Source: Candidatus Sumerlaeota bacterium (GTDB lineage: Bacteria > Sumerlaeota > Sumerlaeia > JAFGJS01). Taken from it: DNA of 64,000 nucleotides. The stretch lies in NCBI GenBank assembly GCA_016928995.1, contig JAFGJS010000065.1, forward strand, positions 1-64,000, in the 5' to 3' direction. Both the position numbers and the translations under genes were made by a program. A model generated the notes under the pieces. It had not been told where the DNA came from and made no database searches. It saw nothing but the letters and a program-made list of their open reading frames with translations. Positions 28,084 to 36,320 of this stretch are shown piece after piece. Within the stretch, counting starts at the first letter, position 1; the number at the start of each line of letters is the position of its first letter.

Positions 28084-28289
28084 CGTCTTTCCCTTTGCTT
28101 GGATAAATAAGTGTAATTGTATCAGACATCATGTCAAAAAGCAAGCAACGCGAAATTGCCGGTTGATTTTTCCGGCTGGGTGCGGTCTGCTTGGATTTCC
28201 AAGAGCGGGTCTGTGTGACATCGTTTTTCGTCCAGCCTGGGCCGATGAATCCGGCCACGCAACAAATCTTTTCGCACCGGGAGCGCGGC

Positions 28290-31200
28290 GTGCCTCAGCG
28301 TGAATTTGTACATCTGCATACGCATTCGGAGTTCAGCCTGCTGGACGGGATGAACCGGATGGGCGCGCTGGCGGGACGTGTGAAGGAACTCGGCATGCCA
28401 GGCCTGGCGCTCACCGATCACGGCAACCTGTTTGGCGCGCTGGAGTTCCAGAAGGCGATGAAGGGCGCGGGGCTGAAGCCGATCATCGGCTGCGAGGTAT
28501 ACATCACCCTGGGCAACCGCAAAGACCGTAACAAGGAGGACCGGCGATATCACACCGGACTGCTCTGCAAGAATCAGCAGGGTTACCGCAACCTGTGCAA
28601 ACTCGTTTCGCTCGCGTATACAGAGGGGTATTATTACAAGCCGCGCATCGACCTGGAACTGCTCGCGGCGCACAGCGAGGGGCTCGTGGCGCTGTCCGGA
28701 TGCTTGCAGGGGCCGCTGCCGCAGGCGATTCTGGCGAACGGCAGCGCAGGCACATCCGACACTGAGCGCCGGGTGCATGAAACAGTGGACTCGTTCCGGC
28801 AGATCATGGGCGAGGGGAATTATTTCCTCGAAATCATGGATCACGGGTTGGAGCCGCAGAAAATCGTCACTCGTGCGATCCTCGAGCTGCGGAAAAAACA
28901 CAACCTGCCGCTCGTGGCGACGAACGACGCGCATTACCTGACGCGCGAGGACAGCCAGCCGCATGACGTGCTGCTGTGCATCGGCACCGGCTCGCTGGTG
29001 CATGAGAAGGAGCGCCTGCGCTATAACACGGACCAGGTTTACCTCAAATCTCCGGATGAGATGTGGGAGCTCTTCGGCGAAATTCCCGAGGCGCTGACGA
29101 ACACGCTGCGCATCGCCGAAATGTGCGACGCCAAGGTCATGTGCGCCGAGGGGCACGAGCTCTATCCGCATTATCCGTCCGTGCCCGAAGGAACGGACGC
29201 CGCGTCCTACCTGCGGCAGCTGGCGGTGGATGGTTTGCGCGAGCGCTTGGGCGGCGAGATTCCGGCGGAGTACGGCGAGCGTCTTGATTTTGAATTGAAC
29301 GTGATTCACAACACGGAATTCGATGATTACTTTCTCATCGTCTGGGACTTCATTAATTTCGCGGTGAAGCACAACATCCCTGTCGGTCCCGGACGCGGCA
29401 GCGGCGCAGGCAGCGTCGTGGCGTGGAGCCTGAAGATCACCGACCTCGACCCTATCGAGCACGGCTTGTTTTTCGAGCGTTTCCTGAATCCCGAGCGCAT
29501 CGAGCCGCCGGACTTCGACATCGACTTCTGCATCAACCGGCGCGGCGAGGTGATCGAGTACGTGCGGCAAAAGTACGGAACGGAAAATGTGGCGCAGATC
29601 GTGACGTTCGGCACGCTGAAATCGCGCGCGGCGGTGCGCGACGTAGGGCGCGTGCTGGACATTCCGCTGGCCAACGTCGATCGCGTGGCCAAGATGATCC
29701 CCACCATCATCCAGTTGCCGCATAACGTGGAGCAAAAACTCGACGACGCGCAGAAGAAAAAAGAAACCAAGCCGATCCTGGAAAACGCGCTGAAGTACGC
29801 CAAGGATTTGCGCGAGGCGTACGAGTCCGACATGCCGGAGCGTACGCGCGAGCTGATCGACGCGGCGATCAAGGTGGAAGGGCTGCATCGCCACACCGGC
29901 ATGCATGCGGCGGGCGTGGTGATCACCGACCGCCCGCTGAACGAAATGATCCCGATTTTCAAGACGCCCGCCGAACCGGAGCTGATCACGCAATTCGAGA
30001 TGAAGAACGTGACCGAGGTCGGCCTGCTGAAGATGGATTTCCTCGGACTGAAGAACCTCACCGTGATCGACGAGGCGATGCAGATGATCGGGCGGATCCA
30101 CGGCCGCAAGATCGACTGGGCGGAGATCGGCTACGACGATCCGCCGACGTATCAGCTCATCGCGCGCGGCCAGACCACCGGCGTGTTCCAGCTTGAATCC
30201 GAAGGCATGAAGAAGGTCTGCCGGCAGCTCAAGCCGACTTGCTTCGGCGACGTGGCGGCGGTGATCGCGCTGTACCGGCCCGGGCCGATGCAGTTCATCG
30301 ACACCTTCGTGGAAAACAAACACAAGCCGGACAGCATTCAGTACCTGCACCCGAAACTCGAACCGATCCTGAAGGAGACCTACGGCATCATCGTGTATCA
30401 GGAACAGGTGATGCAGATTTCGAATAACCTGGCGGGCTTCAGCCTGGGTCAGGGCGACATCCTGCGCAAGGCGATGGGCAAGAAGAACGCCGCGCTGATG
30501 GAGAAGATGCGCGTCGAATTCATCGAAGGCTGCAAGAAGAACGAGATCAGCGAAAAGATCGCGCAGGAAATCTGGAACCAGATGGAGAAGTTCGCGGCAT
30601 ACGGCTTCAACAAGTCGCACACCGTGGCGTACGCCGTGGTCTCGTTCCGCACGGCCTGGCTAAAGGCGCATTACCCGACGGAATTCATGGCCAGCCTGAT
30701 CACGCACGACATGGGCAATCTGGATAAAATGCCGGTGTACTTTCAGGAATGCAGCGACATGGGGATCCAGATTCTGCCGATCGACATCAACACGTCGCGC
30801 GCCACATTCACGCCGGACGGCCGCAACATTCGCTTCGGGCTGGCGGCGATCAAGAACGTCGGGCGTGGCGCCATCGACGCCATCGTGGACGAGCGCGAGG
30901 CGCATGGGCCGTTTGCGGACTTCAAGGATTTCGCCGCGCGCGTGGACTCCAAGGCGATGAATTCACGCATGATCGAAGCGGCGATTCGCGTCGGCGCATT
31001 CGACGCGCTGGGCGCGCACCGCGCGCAGCTGATTCAGTGTTACAGCGCGATCATGGAACTCGCCGCGCATGTGCGCGCGGAAATGGAATCCGGACAAGGC
31101 TCGTTGTTCGACGACCTGGGCGACGACGAAGGCGGCGGCACCGCGCTGGAGCAATTCGAATATCCCGAACTGCGTCATTGGCATCGCCGCGAGATGCTGG

Positions 31201-31820
31201 AAAACGAGAAGGAACTCACCGGCTATTACCTTACGGGGCATCCGCTGGAGGATTATCGCGGCGACTTCGAATCATTTTGCAATTGCAATGCGCTGGAGCT
31301 GAAAGACCTGCCGAAGGATCGCGGCGTCGTTTTCATCGGCATCGTGCTGCGTGTGATCAAACGCGTGGACCGCAAGGGCAAGGAATTCGCCTTTATCGAA
31401 ATGGAGGACTTCACCGGCGCGGCCGAGGTGACGTGCTTCAGCGATGTCTATTCCGCCGCGCGCGATGTGATCCTGAAGGATGAGATTCTCGCCGTGCGCG
31501 GGCGCGTGGACACATACGGCGAACGGCACAAGATCATGGCCGATGAGGTCATGCCCGTCGAGCATTTCCGGCTGCGTCATGCGCGCGAGGTGCATCTGCG
31601 GCTGGAGCCGGACGAGTTCACCTCCGGCACGCTGCAGCGCGTGCGGGAAGCCGCGGCCGAGTATCCGGGCGACGCGCCGGTGTATTGCCGCCTGCCGCAT
31701 CCTGACGGCGGCTTTATTGTGCTTGGTGAATCCGATCCGCCGCGAGTCAAACCGACGCAGGATTTCCTCAACGCCATGCAGAGCCTGAATCTGACGCGTC
31801 CTTTTTGCTTCCAGACGTGA
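28290..31820 (+). CDS. dnaE: DNA polymerase III subunit alpha (DnaE1 type)
   Basis: 1176 residues from a GTG at 28290 that has GGGAG 6 nt upstream and puts the PHP motif FVHLHTHSEFSLLDG near the N-terminus; ATG at 28245 would add 15 residues. Replicative polymerase catalytic subunit. Domains in order: PHP, polymerase palm with GPGRGSGAGSVVAW and the catalytic PDFDIDFC, fingers (YQEQVMQISNNLAGFSLGQG), helix-hairpin-helix, and a C-terminal OB fold (FIGIVLRVIKRVDRKGKEFA). There is no 3'-5' exonuclease insert, so it is DnaE rather than PolC. It stands alone on the plus strand. Confidence 0.97.
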   Translation: MPQREFVHLHTHSEFSLLDGMNRMGALAGRVKELGMPGLALTDHGNLFGALEFQKAMKGAGLKPIIGCEVYITLGNRKDRNKEDRRYHTGLLCKNQQGYRNLCKLVSLAYTEGYYYKPRIDLELLAAHSEGLVALSGCLQGPLPQAILANGSAGTSDTERRVHETVDSFRQIMGEGNYFLEIMDHGLEPQKIVTRAILELRKKHNLPLVATNDAHYLTREDSQPHDVLLCIGTGSLVHEKERLRYNTDQVYLKSPDEMWELFGEIPEALTNTLRIAEMCDAKVMCAEGHELYPHYPSVPEGTDAASYLRQLAVDGLRERLGGEIPAEYGERLDFELNVIHNTEFDDYFLIVWDFINFAVKHNIPVGPGRGSGAGSVVAWSLKITDLDPIEHGLFFERFLNPERIEPPDFDIDFCINRRGEVIEYVRQKYGTENVAQIVTFGTLKSRAAVRDVGRVLDIPLANVDRVAKMIPTIIQLPHNVEQKLDDAQKKKETKPILENALKYAKDLREAYESDMPERTRELIDAAIKVEGLHRHTGMHAAGVVITDRPLNEMIPIFKTPAEPELITQFEMKNVTEVGLLKMDFLGLKNLTVIDEAMQMIGRIHGRKIDWAEIGYDDPPTYQLIARGQTTGVFQLESEGMKKVCRQLKPTCFGDVAAVIALYRPGPMQFIDTFVENKHKPDSIQYLHPKLEPILKETYGIIVYQEQVMQISNNLAGFSLGQGDILRKAMGKKNAALMEKMRVEFIEGCKKNEISEKIAQEIWNQMEKFAAYGFNKSHTVAYAVVSFRTAWLKAHYPTEFMASLITHDMGNLDKMPVYFQECSDMGIQILPIDINTSRATFTPDGRNIRFGLAAIKNVGRGAIDAIVDEREAHGPFADFKDFAARVDSKAMNSRMIEAAIRVGAFDALGAHRAQLIQCYSAIMELAAHVRAEMESGQGSLFDDLGDDEGGGTALEQFEYPELRHWHRREMLENEKELTGYYLTGHPLEDYRGDFESFCNCNALELKDLPKDRGVVFIGIVLRVIKRVDRKGKEFAFIEMEDFTGAAEVTCFSDVYSAARDVILKDEILAVRGRVDTYGERHKIMADEVMPVEHFRLRHAREVHLRLEPDEFTSGTLQRVREAAAEYPGDAPVYCRLPHPDGGFIVLGESDPPRVKPTQDFLNAMQSLNLTRPFCFQT

Positions 31821-31848
31821 TTGACAGAGTATCGAAGCTGGTTGGAGA

Positions 31849-31864
31849 GCGGACCTTAGTCCGC
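31849..31864. repeat. GCGGAC hairpin repeat between dnaE and the galactosidase gene
   Basis: Perfect 6-bp stem GCGGAC/GTCCGC with loop CTTA. No T-run follows, so it resembles a short dispersed palindrome rather than a terminator. Confidence 0.4.
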
Positions 31865-31902
31865 CGCCGAAGAATTAAATCCGCTCAGAAGGAGAACGAC
31901 AA

Positions 31903-33867
31903 ATGAGACGTTGGACCATCATTACCGTGATATTGGCCATTATTATCTTTGGGAGTGAAACCATGCAGGCGCGGACATTCTGGCTGGATGAATTGGATTT
32001 GAGTAAAATGAAACAGGGATGGGGTGAAGTGGGAAGGCGCCGTTCCGTGGGCGGCAATCCGTTGCGCATGGGAGGCCATGAATATCAACGAGGGATCGGG
32101 ACGCACGCAGAAAGCGTGTTCATTATCCGGATCGCTGGGCAGGCGGCGCGCTTTCAAGCGACAATCGGCGTTGATGATGAAGTGAACGACAGAGGAACTG
32201 TCCAATTCCTGGTGTTTGGCGACAAGCGCGAGTTGTTCAACAGCGGCGCCTTGAAAGGCGAAGATGAACCCAAAGCGATCGATCTCGATGTGACGGGAAT
32301 CGATGAACTAGCGCTGATTGTTGAGCCCGCTGATTTTGGCATTACATTCGACCATGCCGACTGGGCTGACGCGCGGCTAGAACTGGAAGGCGACGATCCG
32401 AAAGCCCTTCCAATACCCGAGGAATCCGCTGAGATTCTTACGCCTCCCGCGCCCAAGAGTCCGCGGATCAATGGCGCTCGAATCTATGGCGTCCGGCCCG
32501 GCTCCCCGTTTCTTTATCGCATTCCCGCCACGGGCGAACGGCCGATGCGTTTTTCCGCGGCCGGTCTGCCAAAGGGATTGGAATTGGATCCGGACACGGG
32601 CGTGATCGCCGGACGGATTATAAGCAAAAAGCATCGGATGTATCAGGTTGTCTTTCGGGCGAAAAATAAATTGGGCAAGGTCGAGCGCGACTTCCGCATC
32701 GTCGTCGGCGATCGTATCGCCCTGACGCCGCCGATGGGCTGGAACTCCTGGAACTGCTTCGCTCACGCGGTCTCCGCGGACAAAGTCAAGGCTGCGGCCG
32801 ACGCTATGGTCTCCAGCGGATTGGTCGATTACGGCTGGACGTACATCAATATTGACGATTTCTGGCAGGTGCAGCCAGACAGCGATGATCCCACACTGCA
32901 AGGCGACGCGCGCGACGAGAACGGAAATATCCTGCCCAATCCACGCTTTCCCGATATGAACGGGCTGGTCGATTATATCCATTCTCTCGGATTGAAAGCG
33001 GGAATCTATTCCTCGCCGGGTCCACTGACCTGCGGAGGCTGCATCGGCAGTTATGAGCACGAAGTGCAAGACGCTCAAAAATATACGCAATGGGGCTTCG
33101 ATTACTTGAAATACGATTGGTGCAGTTATGGCCAAATTGCGGAAGATCAAAGTCTTTACGAATTGATGAAGCCATACATCACAATGCGCGATGCGTTGCT
33201 CGCACAGGATCGTGACATTGTATACAGCCTTTGTCAATACGGCATGGGCAATGTGTCCGCCTGGGGCGATGTGGTCGGTGGAAATTGCTGGCGCACAACC
33301 GGCGACATTCGCGATACTTGGGACAGCATGGCCGACATCGGTTTCCGACAGAACGGACTGGAGCATTTCGCCAAGCTCGGCGCCTGGAACGATCCCGACA
33401 TGCTGGTGGTGGGTCAGGTCGGCTGGGGGCCGAACCTGCATCCCTCGCGACTCACGCCAAACGAACAATACACGCACATCAGCCTCTGGTCGCTGCTAGC
33501 TGCGCCGCTTTTGATCGGCTGCGACATGACCCAACTGGACGGTTTTACGTTCAACCTGCTGACCAATCACGAAGTGATCGACGTGAACCAGGATCCGCTG
33601 GGCAAACAAGGCCGCCGCGTGAGCAAGGACGGCCCCCTCGAAGTTTGGGTCAAGCCCCTGGAAGACGGCTCGATTGCCGTGGGATTGTTCAATCGCGGAT
33701 ACTTCGCGATGACTGTCAAGGCGAAGTGGCGAGACTTGGGCGTCAAAGGCCGTCAAATCGTGCGCGACCTCTGGCGGCAAAAAGACTTGGGAGAGTTTCA
33801 GAATCAATTCAGCGCGGAAATACCATGCCATGGGGTTATGTTCCTTCGATTGCGCGCTGCAAATTAA
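31903..33867 (+). CDS. Secreted GH27 alpha-galactosidase with N-terminal NPCBM domain
   Basis: 654 residues. Signal peptide/TM (about 1-23), NPCBM carbohydrate-binding domain (about 24-162, YQRGIGTHAESVF), putative Ig-like/He_PIG domain (about 188-268, GLPKGLELDPDTGVIAG), then a GH27 TIM barrel from PPMGWNSWNCF (276-286). The nucleophile is D405 in YLKYDWC and the acid/base is D468 in RTTGDIRDTW. It hydrolyses terminal alpha-galactosides (possibly alpha-N-acetylgalactosaminides) of plant or microbial glycans outside the cell. GAAGGAG lies 8 nt before the ATG. No sugar transporter or regulator is next to it, so it looks like a stand-alone scavenging enzyme. Confidence 0.92.
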   Translation: MRRWTIITVILAIIIFGSETMQARTFWLDELDLSKMKQGWGEVGRRRSVGGNPLRMGGHEYQRGIGTHAESVFIIRIAGQAARFQATIGVDDEVNDRGTVQFLVFGDKRELFNSGALKGEDEPKAIDLDVTGIDELALIVEPADFGITFDHADWADARLELEGDDPKALPIPEESAEILTPPAPKSPRINGARIYGVRPGSPFLYRIPATGERPMRFSAAGLPKGLELDPDTGVIAGRIISKKHRMYQVVFRAKNKLGKVERDFRIVVGDRIALTPPMGWNSWNCFAHAVSADKVKAAADAMVSSGLVDYGWTYINIDDFWQVQPDSDDPTLQGDARDENGNILPNPRFPDMNGLVDYIHSLGLKAGIYSSPGPLTCGGCIGSYEHEVQDAQKYTQWGFDYLKYDWCSYGQIAEDQSLYELMKPYITMRDALLAQDRDIVYSLCQYGMGNVSAWGDVVGGNCWRTTGDIRDTWDSMADIGFRQNGLEHFAKLGAWNDPDMLVVGQVGWGPNLHPSRLTPNEQYTHISLWSLLAAPLLIGCDMTQLDGFTFNLLTNHEVIDVNQDPLGKQGRRVSKDGPLEVWVKPLEDGSIAVGLFNRGYFAMTVKAKWRDLGVKGRQIVRDLWRQKDLGEFQNQFSAEIPCHGVMFLRLRAAN

Positions 33868-33919
33868 ACTGGTATGAATTTGTGATATGACGCGATAACC
33901 ATGCTTTCACCACAAACAA

Positions 33920-33949
33920 TTGACGCTCACCGGTTCATCGGACTATAAA
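33920..33949 (+). promoter_or_regulatory. Promoter for the FecR-domain gene
   Basis: TTGACG (33920-33925), 18 bp, TATAAA (33944-33949). The transcript would start about 34 nt before the chosen ATG at 33990. Confidence 0.55.
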
Positions 33950-33989
33950 TTCTACGATGACCCGATCAATCGATCCAGGAGAGATAATC

Positions 33990-35114
33990 ATGAAAGCACT
34001 GCGTAGTTTGATGATCATATGCTCCTGCACGCTTATTACGTATCAGGCAAGAGCGCAGGAGACCGCGGATGCTGATTCCACGGCGATGCTGAAGACCATC
34101 GAGGACACCAGCATAATTCCGGAAGGCTACGACGCGCTGATCTATGGCGCGCTGCAGGATGTGAAGGCGCTGCCGGCCGGCGCCAAGGATTGGGTGGCCG
34201 TGGAAAAGCCCAGCGCGCTGAAGACTGGCAGCGAGGTGCTGACGGCGCAGGGCAAGACGAAAATCCGGCTGCGCGGCAACGGCCAGGTGCGGCTTCCTCC
34301 GGACAGCCATGTGGCGATCTCCACGACGGAGCAGGGGAACGTGATGATCACGTTGAAAAAGGGCAAAATCTGGAATTCGATGGCGGCGGAGGAAGGCCGG
34401 AATTACGTGGTGCGAACGCCGGAGATCGCGGCGGGGGTGCGCGGCGCGTTGTTCGTCGTGCAGACCACGGATGACGGCTCGCGGTTCGCCGTGTTCTCGG
34501 GCCAACTGAAACTGGCGAACCGGGAAGATCCGCAAAATCCGATCACCGTGCCAGCGGGAAAGCAGGTGCTTGTGCACAAGAACGGAGCGGTGTCGCAGGC
34601 TGTGCCGGTCACAGCGGATGAGCGCGAGGAATGGGACGAGTGGGATCAGTGGGCGGCCGAGGTGCATGAGCAGATCGGCAGCAAGTTCGTGTTCGGCGGA
34701 CAGGCCATCGACAATCTGGCGAAGCTGAACGCGATGGATCAGCAGGCGGTGGAGGCGATGGCGCAGGAGACGGCCGTGAACCGGGCGGCGGAGCGCGCCG
34801 ACGTACAGGTGCGCAATTACGCCGAGGCCTTCAAGAAACTGATTCTGGATATCGGCGTGCAGCCGACCGAGGAACAGGGCTTCGCGGCGCTGGTGCAAAA
34901 CGTGGGCCAGTGGCCGAACTGGAAAGGTCCGTATATTAATGACGATCCGAGCACGCTGCCTCCGGTCGATCAATGGGCGCAGCCGTTGCGTTATGTCGTG
35001 CTGGTGACGCCCGGCGGCACGGAGTATTATGCCGTGGTCAGCAGCGGCCCCGACCGCCGTTTCAGCAAGGGCAAAGCCGACGATCTCCAAACCATGGTTG
35101 GCAAGAAAAAATAG
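33990..35114 (+). CDS. Secreted FecR-domain protein with pseudopilin GspG-like C-terminus
   Basis: 374 residues. A signal peptide (about 1-22, ending TYQARAQ) precedes a FecR domain at about 65-205 (SALKTGSEVLTAQGKTKIRL, VVRTPEIAAGVRGALFVV). A helical, acidic stretch at about 215-285 follows. The last 80 residues resemble the C-terminal half of type II secretion major pseudopilins (QWAQPLRYVVLVTPGGTEYY, then VVSSGPDRRF). FecR domains in envelope proteins bind ligand or regulate; why one is joined to a pilin-type fold is unclear. The start at 33990 has CAGGAGAG 8 nt upstream and exposes the signal peptide. A promoter lies upstream and a 24-bp perfect hairpin repeat sits just after the stop. 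Confidence 0.75.
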   Translation: MKALRSLMIICSCTLITYQARAQETADADSTAMLKTIEDTSIIPEGYDALIYGALQDVKALPAGAKDWVAVEKPSALKTGSEVLTAQGKTKIRLRGNGQVRLPPDSHVAISTTEQGNVMITLKKGKIWNSMAAEEGRNYVVRTPEIAAGVRGALFVVQTTDDGSRFAVFSGQLKLANREDPQNPITVPAGKQVLVHKNGAVSQAVPVTADEREEWDEWDQWAAEVHEQIGSKFVFGGQAIDNLAKLNAMDQQAVEAMAQETAVNRAAERADVQVRNYAEAFKKLILDIGVQPTEEQGFAALVQNVGQWPNWKGPYINDDPSTLPPVDQWAQPLRYVVLVTPGGTEYYAVVSSGPDRRFSKGKADDLQTMVGKKK

Positions 35115-35135
35115 CAATTGGTTCAAATCGTTACT

Positions 35136-35197
35136 TTTGCGCCTTTGCGTCTTTGCGTGAGATCTATTCAATCCACGCAAAGACGCAAAGGCGCAAA
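35136..35197. repeat. Perfect 24-bp hairpin of the CACAAAG/GCGTCTTTGCG repeat family
   Basis: The left arm 35136-35159 and right arm 35174-35197 are exact reverse complements with a 14-nt loop, followed by a TTTTTTC tract. It lies 21 bp after the FecR-gene stop and could also act as a terminator. Confidence 0.9.
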
Positions 35198-35253
35198 GTT
35201 TTTTCAGTTGAAGTATTTATTTACACACTCAGAATCAGAGCATTGCACGACGA

Positions 35254-35341
35254 ATCTCTAAAGTAATGTCCGCATGGGAAGAGAACACAGCCGAGGGCGG
35301 CTGTGCCACATTCAAAAGATGCGGACAGAACTTTTAGAGAT
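35254..35341. repeat. 88-bp inverted-repeat element with inner CACAGCCG hairpin
   Basis: The outer arms ATCTCTAAA...TGTCCGCAT (35254 onward) and its inverse (to 35341) match with one indel and two mismatches. Inside, CACAGCCG/CGGCTGTG (35286-35305) forms an 8-bp stem with loop AGGG. About 30 nt of the core recurs, inverted, inside dcm. MITE-like. Confidence 0.8.
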
Positions 35342-35367
35342 GTTTCAGAATTAAGGAAGTTCAAGGT

Positions 35368-36273
35368 ATGTTCGACGAATTGCTGAAGGCTGCGGTGGAA
35401 CAGCTGATCACGGGAGCGACGGGGCAGGCGGCGCGGATCGTCGATGATGTATCCTGCGGCGGAGGATGCATCAATGACGCGCGCACGCTGCTGCTGGCGG
35501 ATGAGCGCAAATTTTTTCTGAAGTCCAACGCCGCGCCGCTGACGGAGATGTTTCAGCGCGAGGCGGAAGGGCTGAACGCGCTGGCCGACGTGGAGCAGAT
35601 TCGCGTGCCGCGCGCGCTGGGCGCCGGCGGCGGAAGCAACAGCAATTCGGGCGCCATTCCGCACATCGTGATTGAGCACATCGAGACCGGGCGTCCAGGT
35701 CCGGGATTCATGGAGGACTTTGGCCGCCGTTTCGCCTTGCTGCATCGCCATTCACAGGGAACGCGCTTCGGCTCTGAACATGACAATTACATCGGCGCCA
35801 CTCCGCAGCCCAACGGCTGGCGGGAGAGCTGGGCGGATTTTTGGCGCGAGCATCGCCTGGGATATCAATTGCAGCTTGCCCGACAGAACGGCCATTGCGA
35901 TTCGCGGATGCGGCGGCTTGGCGACCGGCTGATGGAACGGCTGCCCGAGCTCATCGGCTTGAATGAGCCGCCCTGCCTGTTGCACGGCGATCTTTGGAGC
36001 GGCAACTTTCTTTGCGCTTCAGACGATGCGCCGGTGTTGATCGATCCCGCGGCGTACTACGGCCAGCGCGAGGCGGACCTGGCGATGACGATGCTTTTCG
36101 GCGGTTTTTCTCCGGCCTTTTACGAGGCGTATCAGGAGGTCTGGCCGTTGGCCAACGGTTGGTGGAATCGCATCGAGATTTATCGTTTGTACCATTTGAT
36201 GAATCATCTCAACCTGTTCGGCGTCAGCTATCGCAACGAGTGCATGGACATCCTGCAGCGCTACGGCGGCTGA
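35368..36273 (+). CDS. Fructosamine/ketosamine kinase family protein
   Basis: 301 residues, of the aminoglycoside-phosphotransferase-like fold. Catalytic loop LLHGDLWSGN (Brenner-type HGDxxxxN) and metal-binding IDPAAYYGQREADLAM are diagnostic of fructosamine-3-kinase relatives. These enzymes phosphorylate Amadori (glycated lysine) products, destabilising them, and so repair glycated proteins or catabolise ketosamines. An Asn/Ser/Gly-rich loop near residue 90 is a small insertion. It starts 27 nt after an inverted-repeat element, with AAGGAAG upstream of the ATG. It lies 47 bp before ilvA on the same strand and may be cotranscribed, though no shared pathway is obvious. Confidence 0.9.
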   Translation: MFDELLKAAVEQLITGATGQAARIVDDVSCGGGCINDARTLLLADERKFFLKSNAAPLTEMFQREAEGLNALADVEQIRVPRALGAGGGSNSNSGAIPHIVIEHIETGRPGPGFMEDFGRRFALLHRHSQGTRFGSEHDNYIGATPQPNGWRESWADFWREHRLGYQLQLARQNGHCDSRMRRLGDRLMERLPELIGLNEPPCLLHGDLWSGNFLCASDDAPVLIDPAAYYGQREADLAMTMLFGGFSPAFYEAYQEVWPLANGWWNRIEIYRLYHLMNHLNLFGVSYRNECMDILQRYGG

Positions 36274-36320
36274 GCTCGACTGAGACGCAATTTTCATAGA
36301 TCAAGGAAGCAACCCGCAAG

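Noticed and set aside
31849-31864. Terminator of dnaE
   Set aside because: The GCGGAC/GTCCGC stem lacks a following T-run, so it was listed as a repeat instead.
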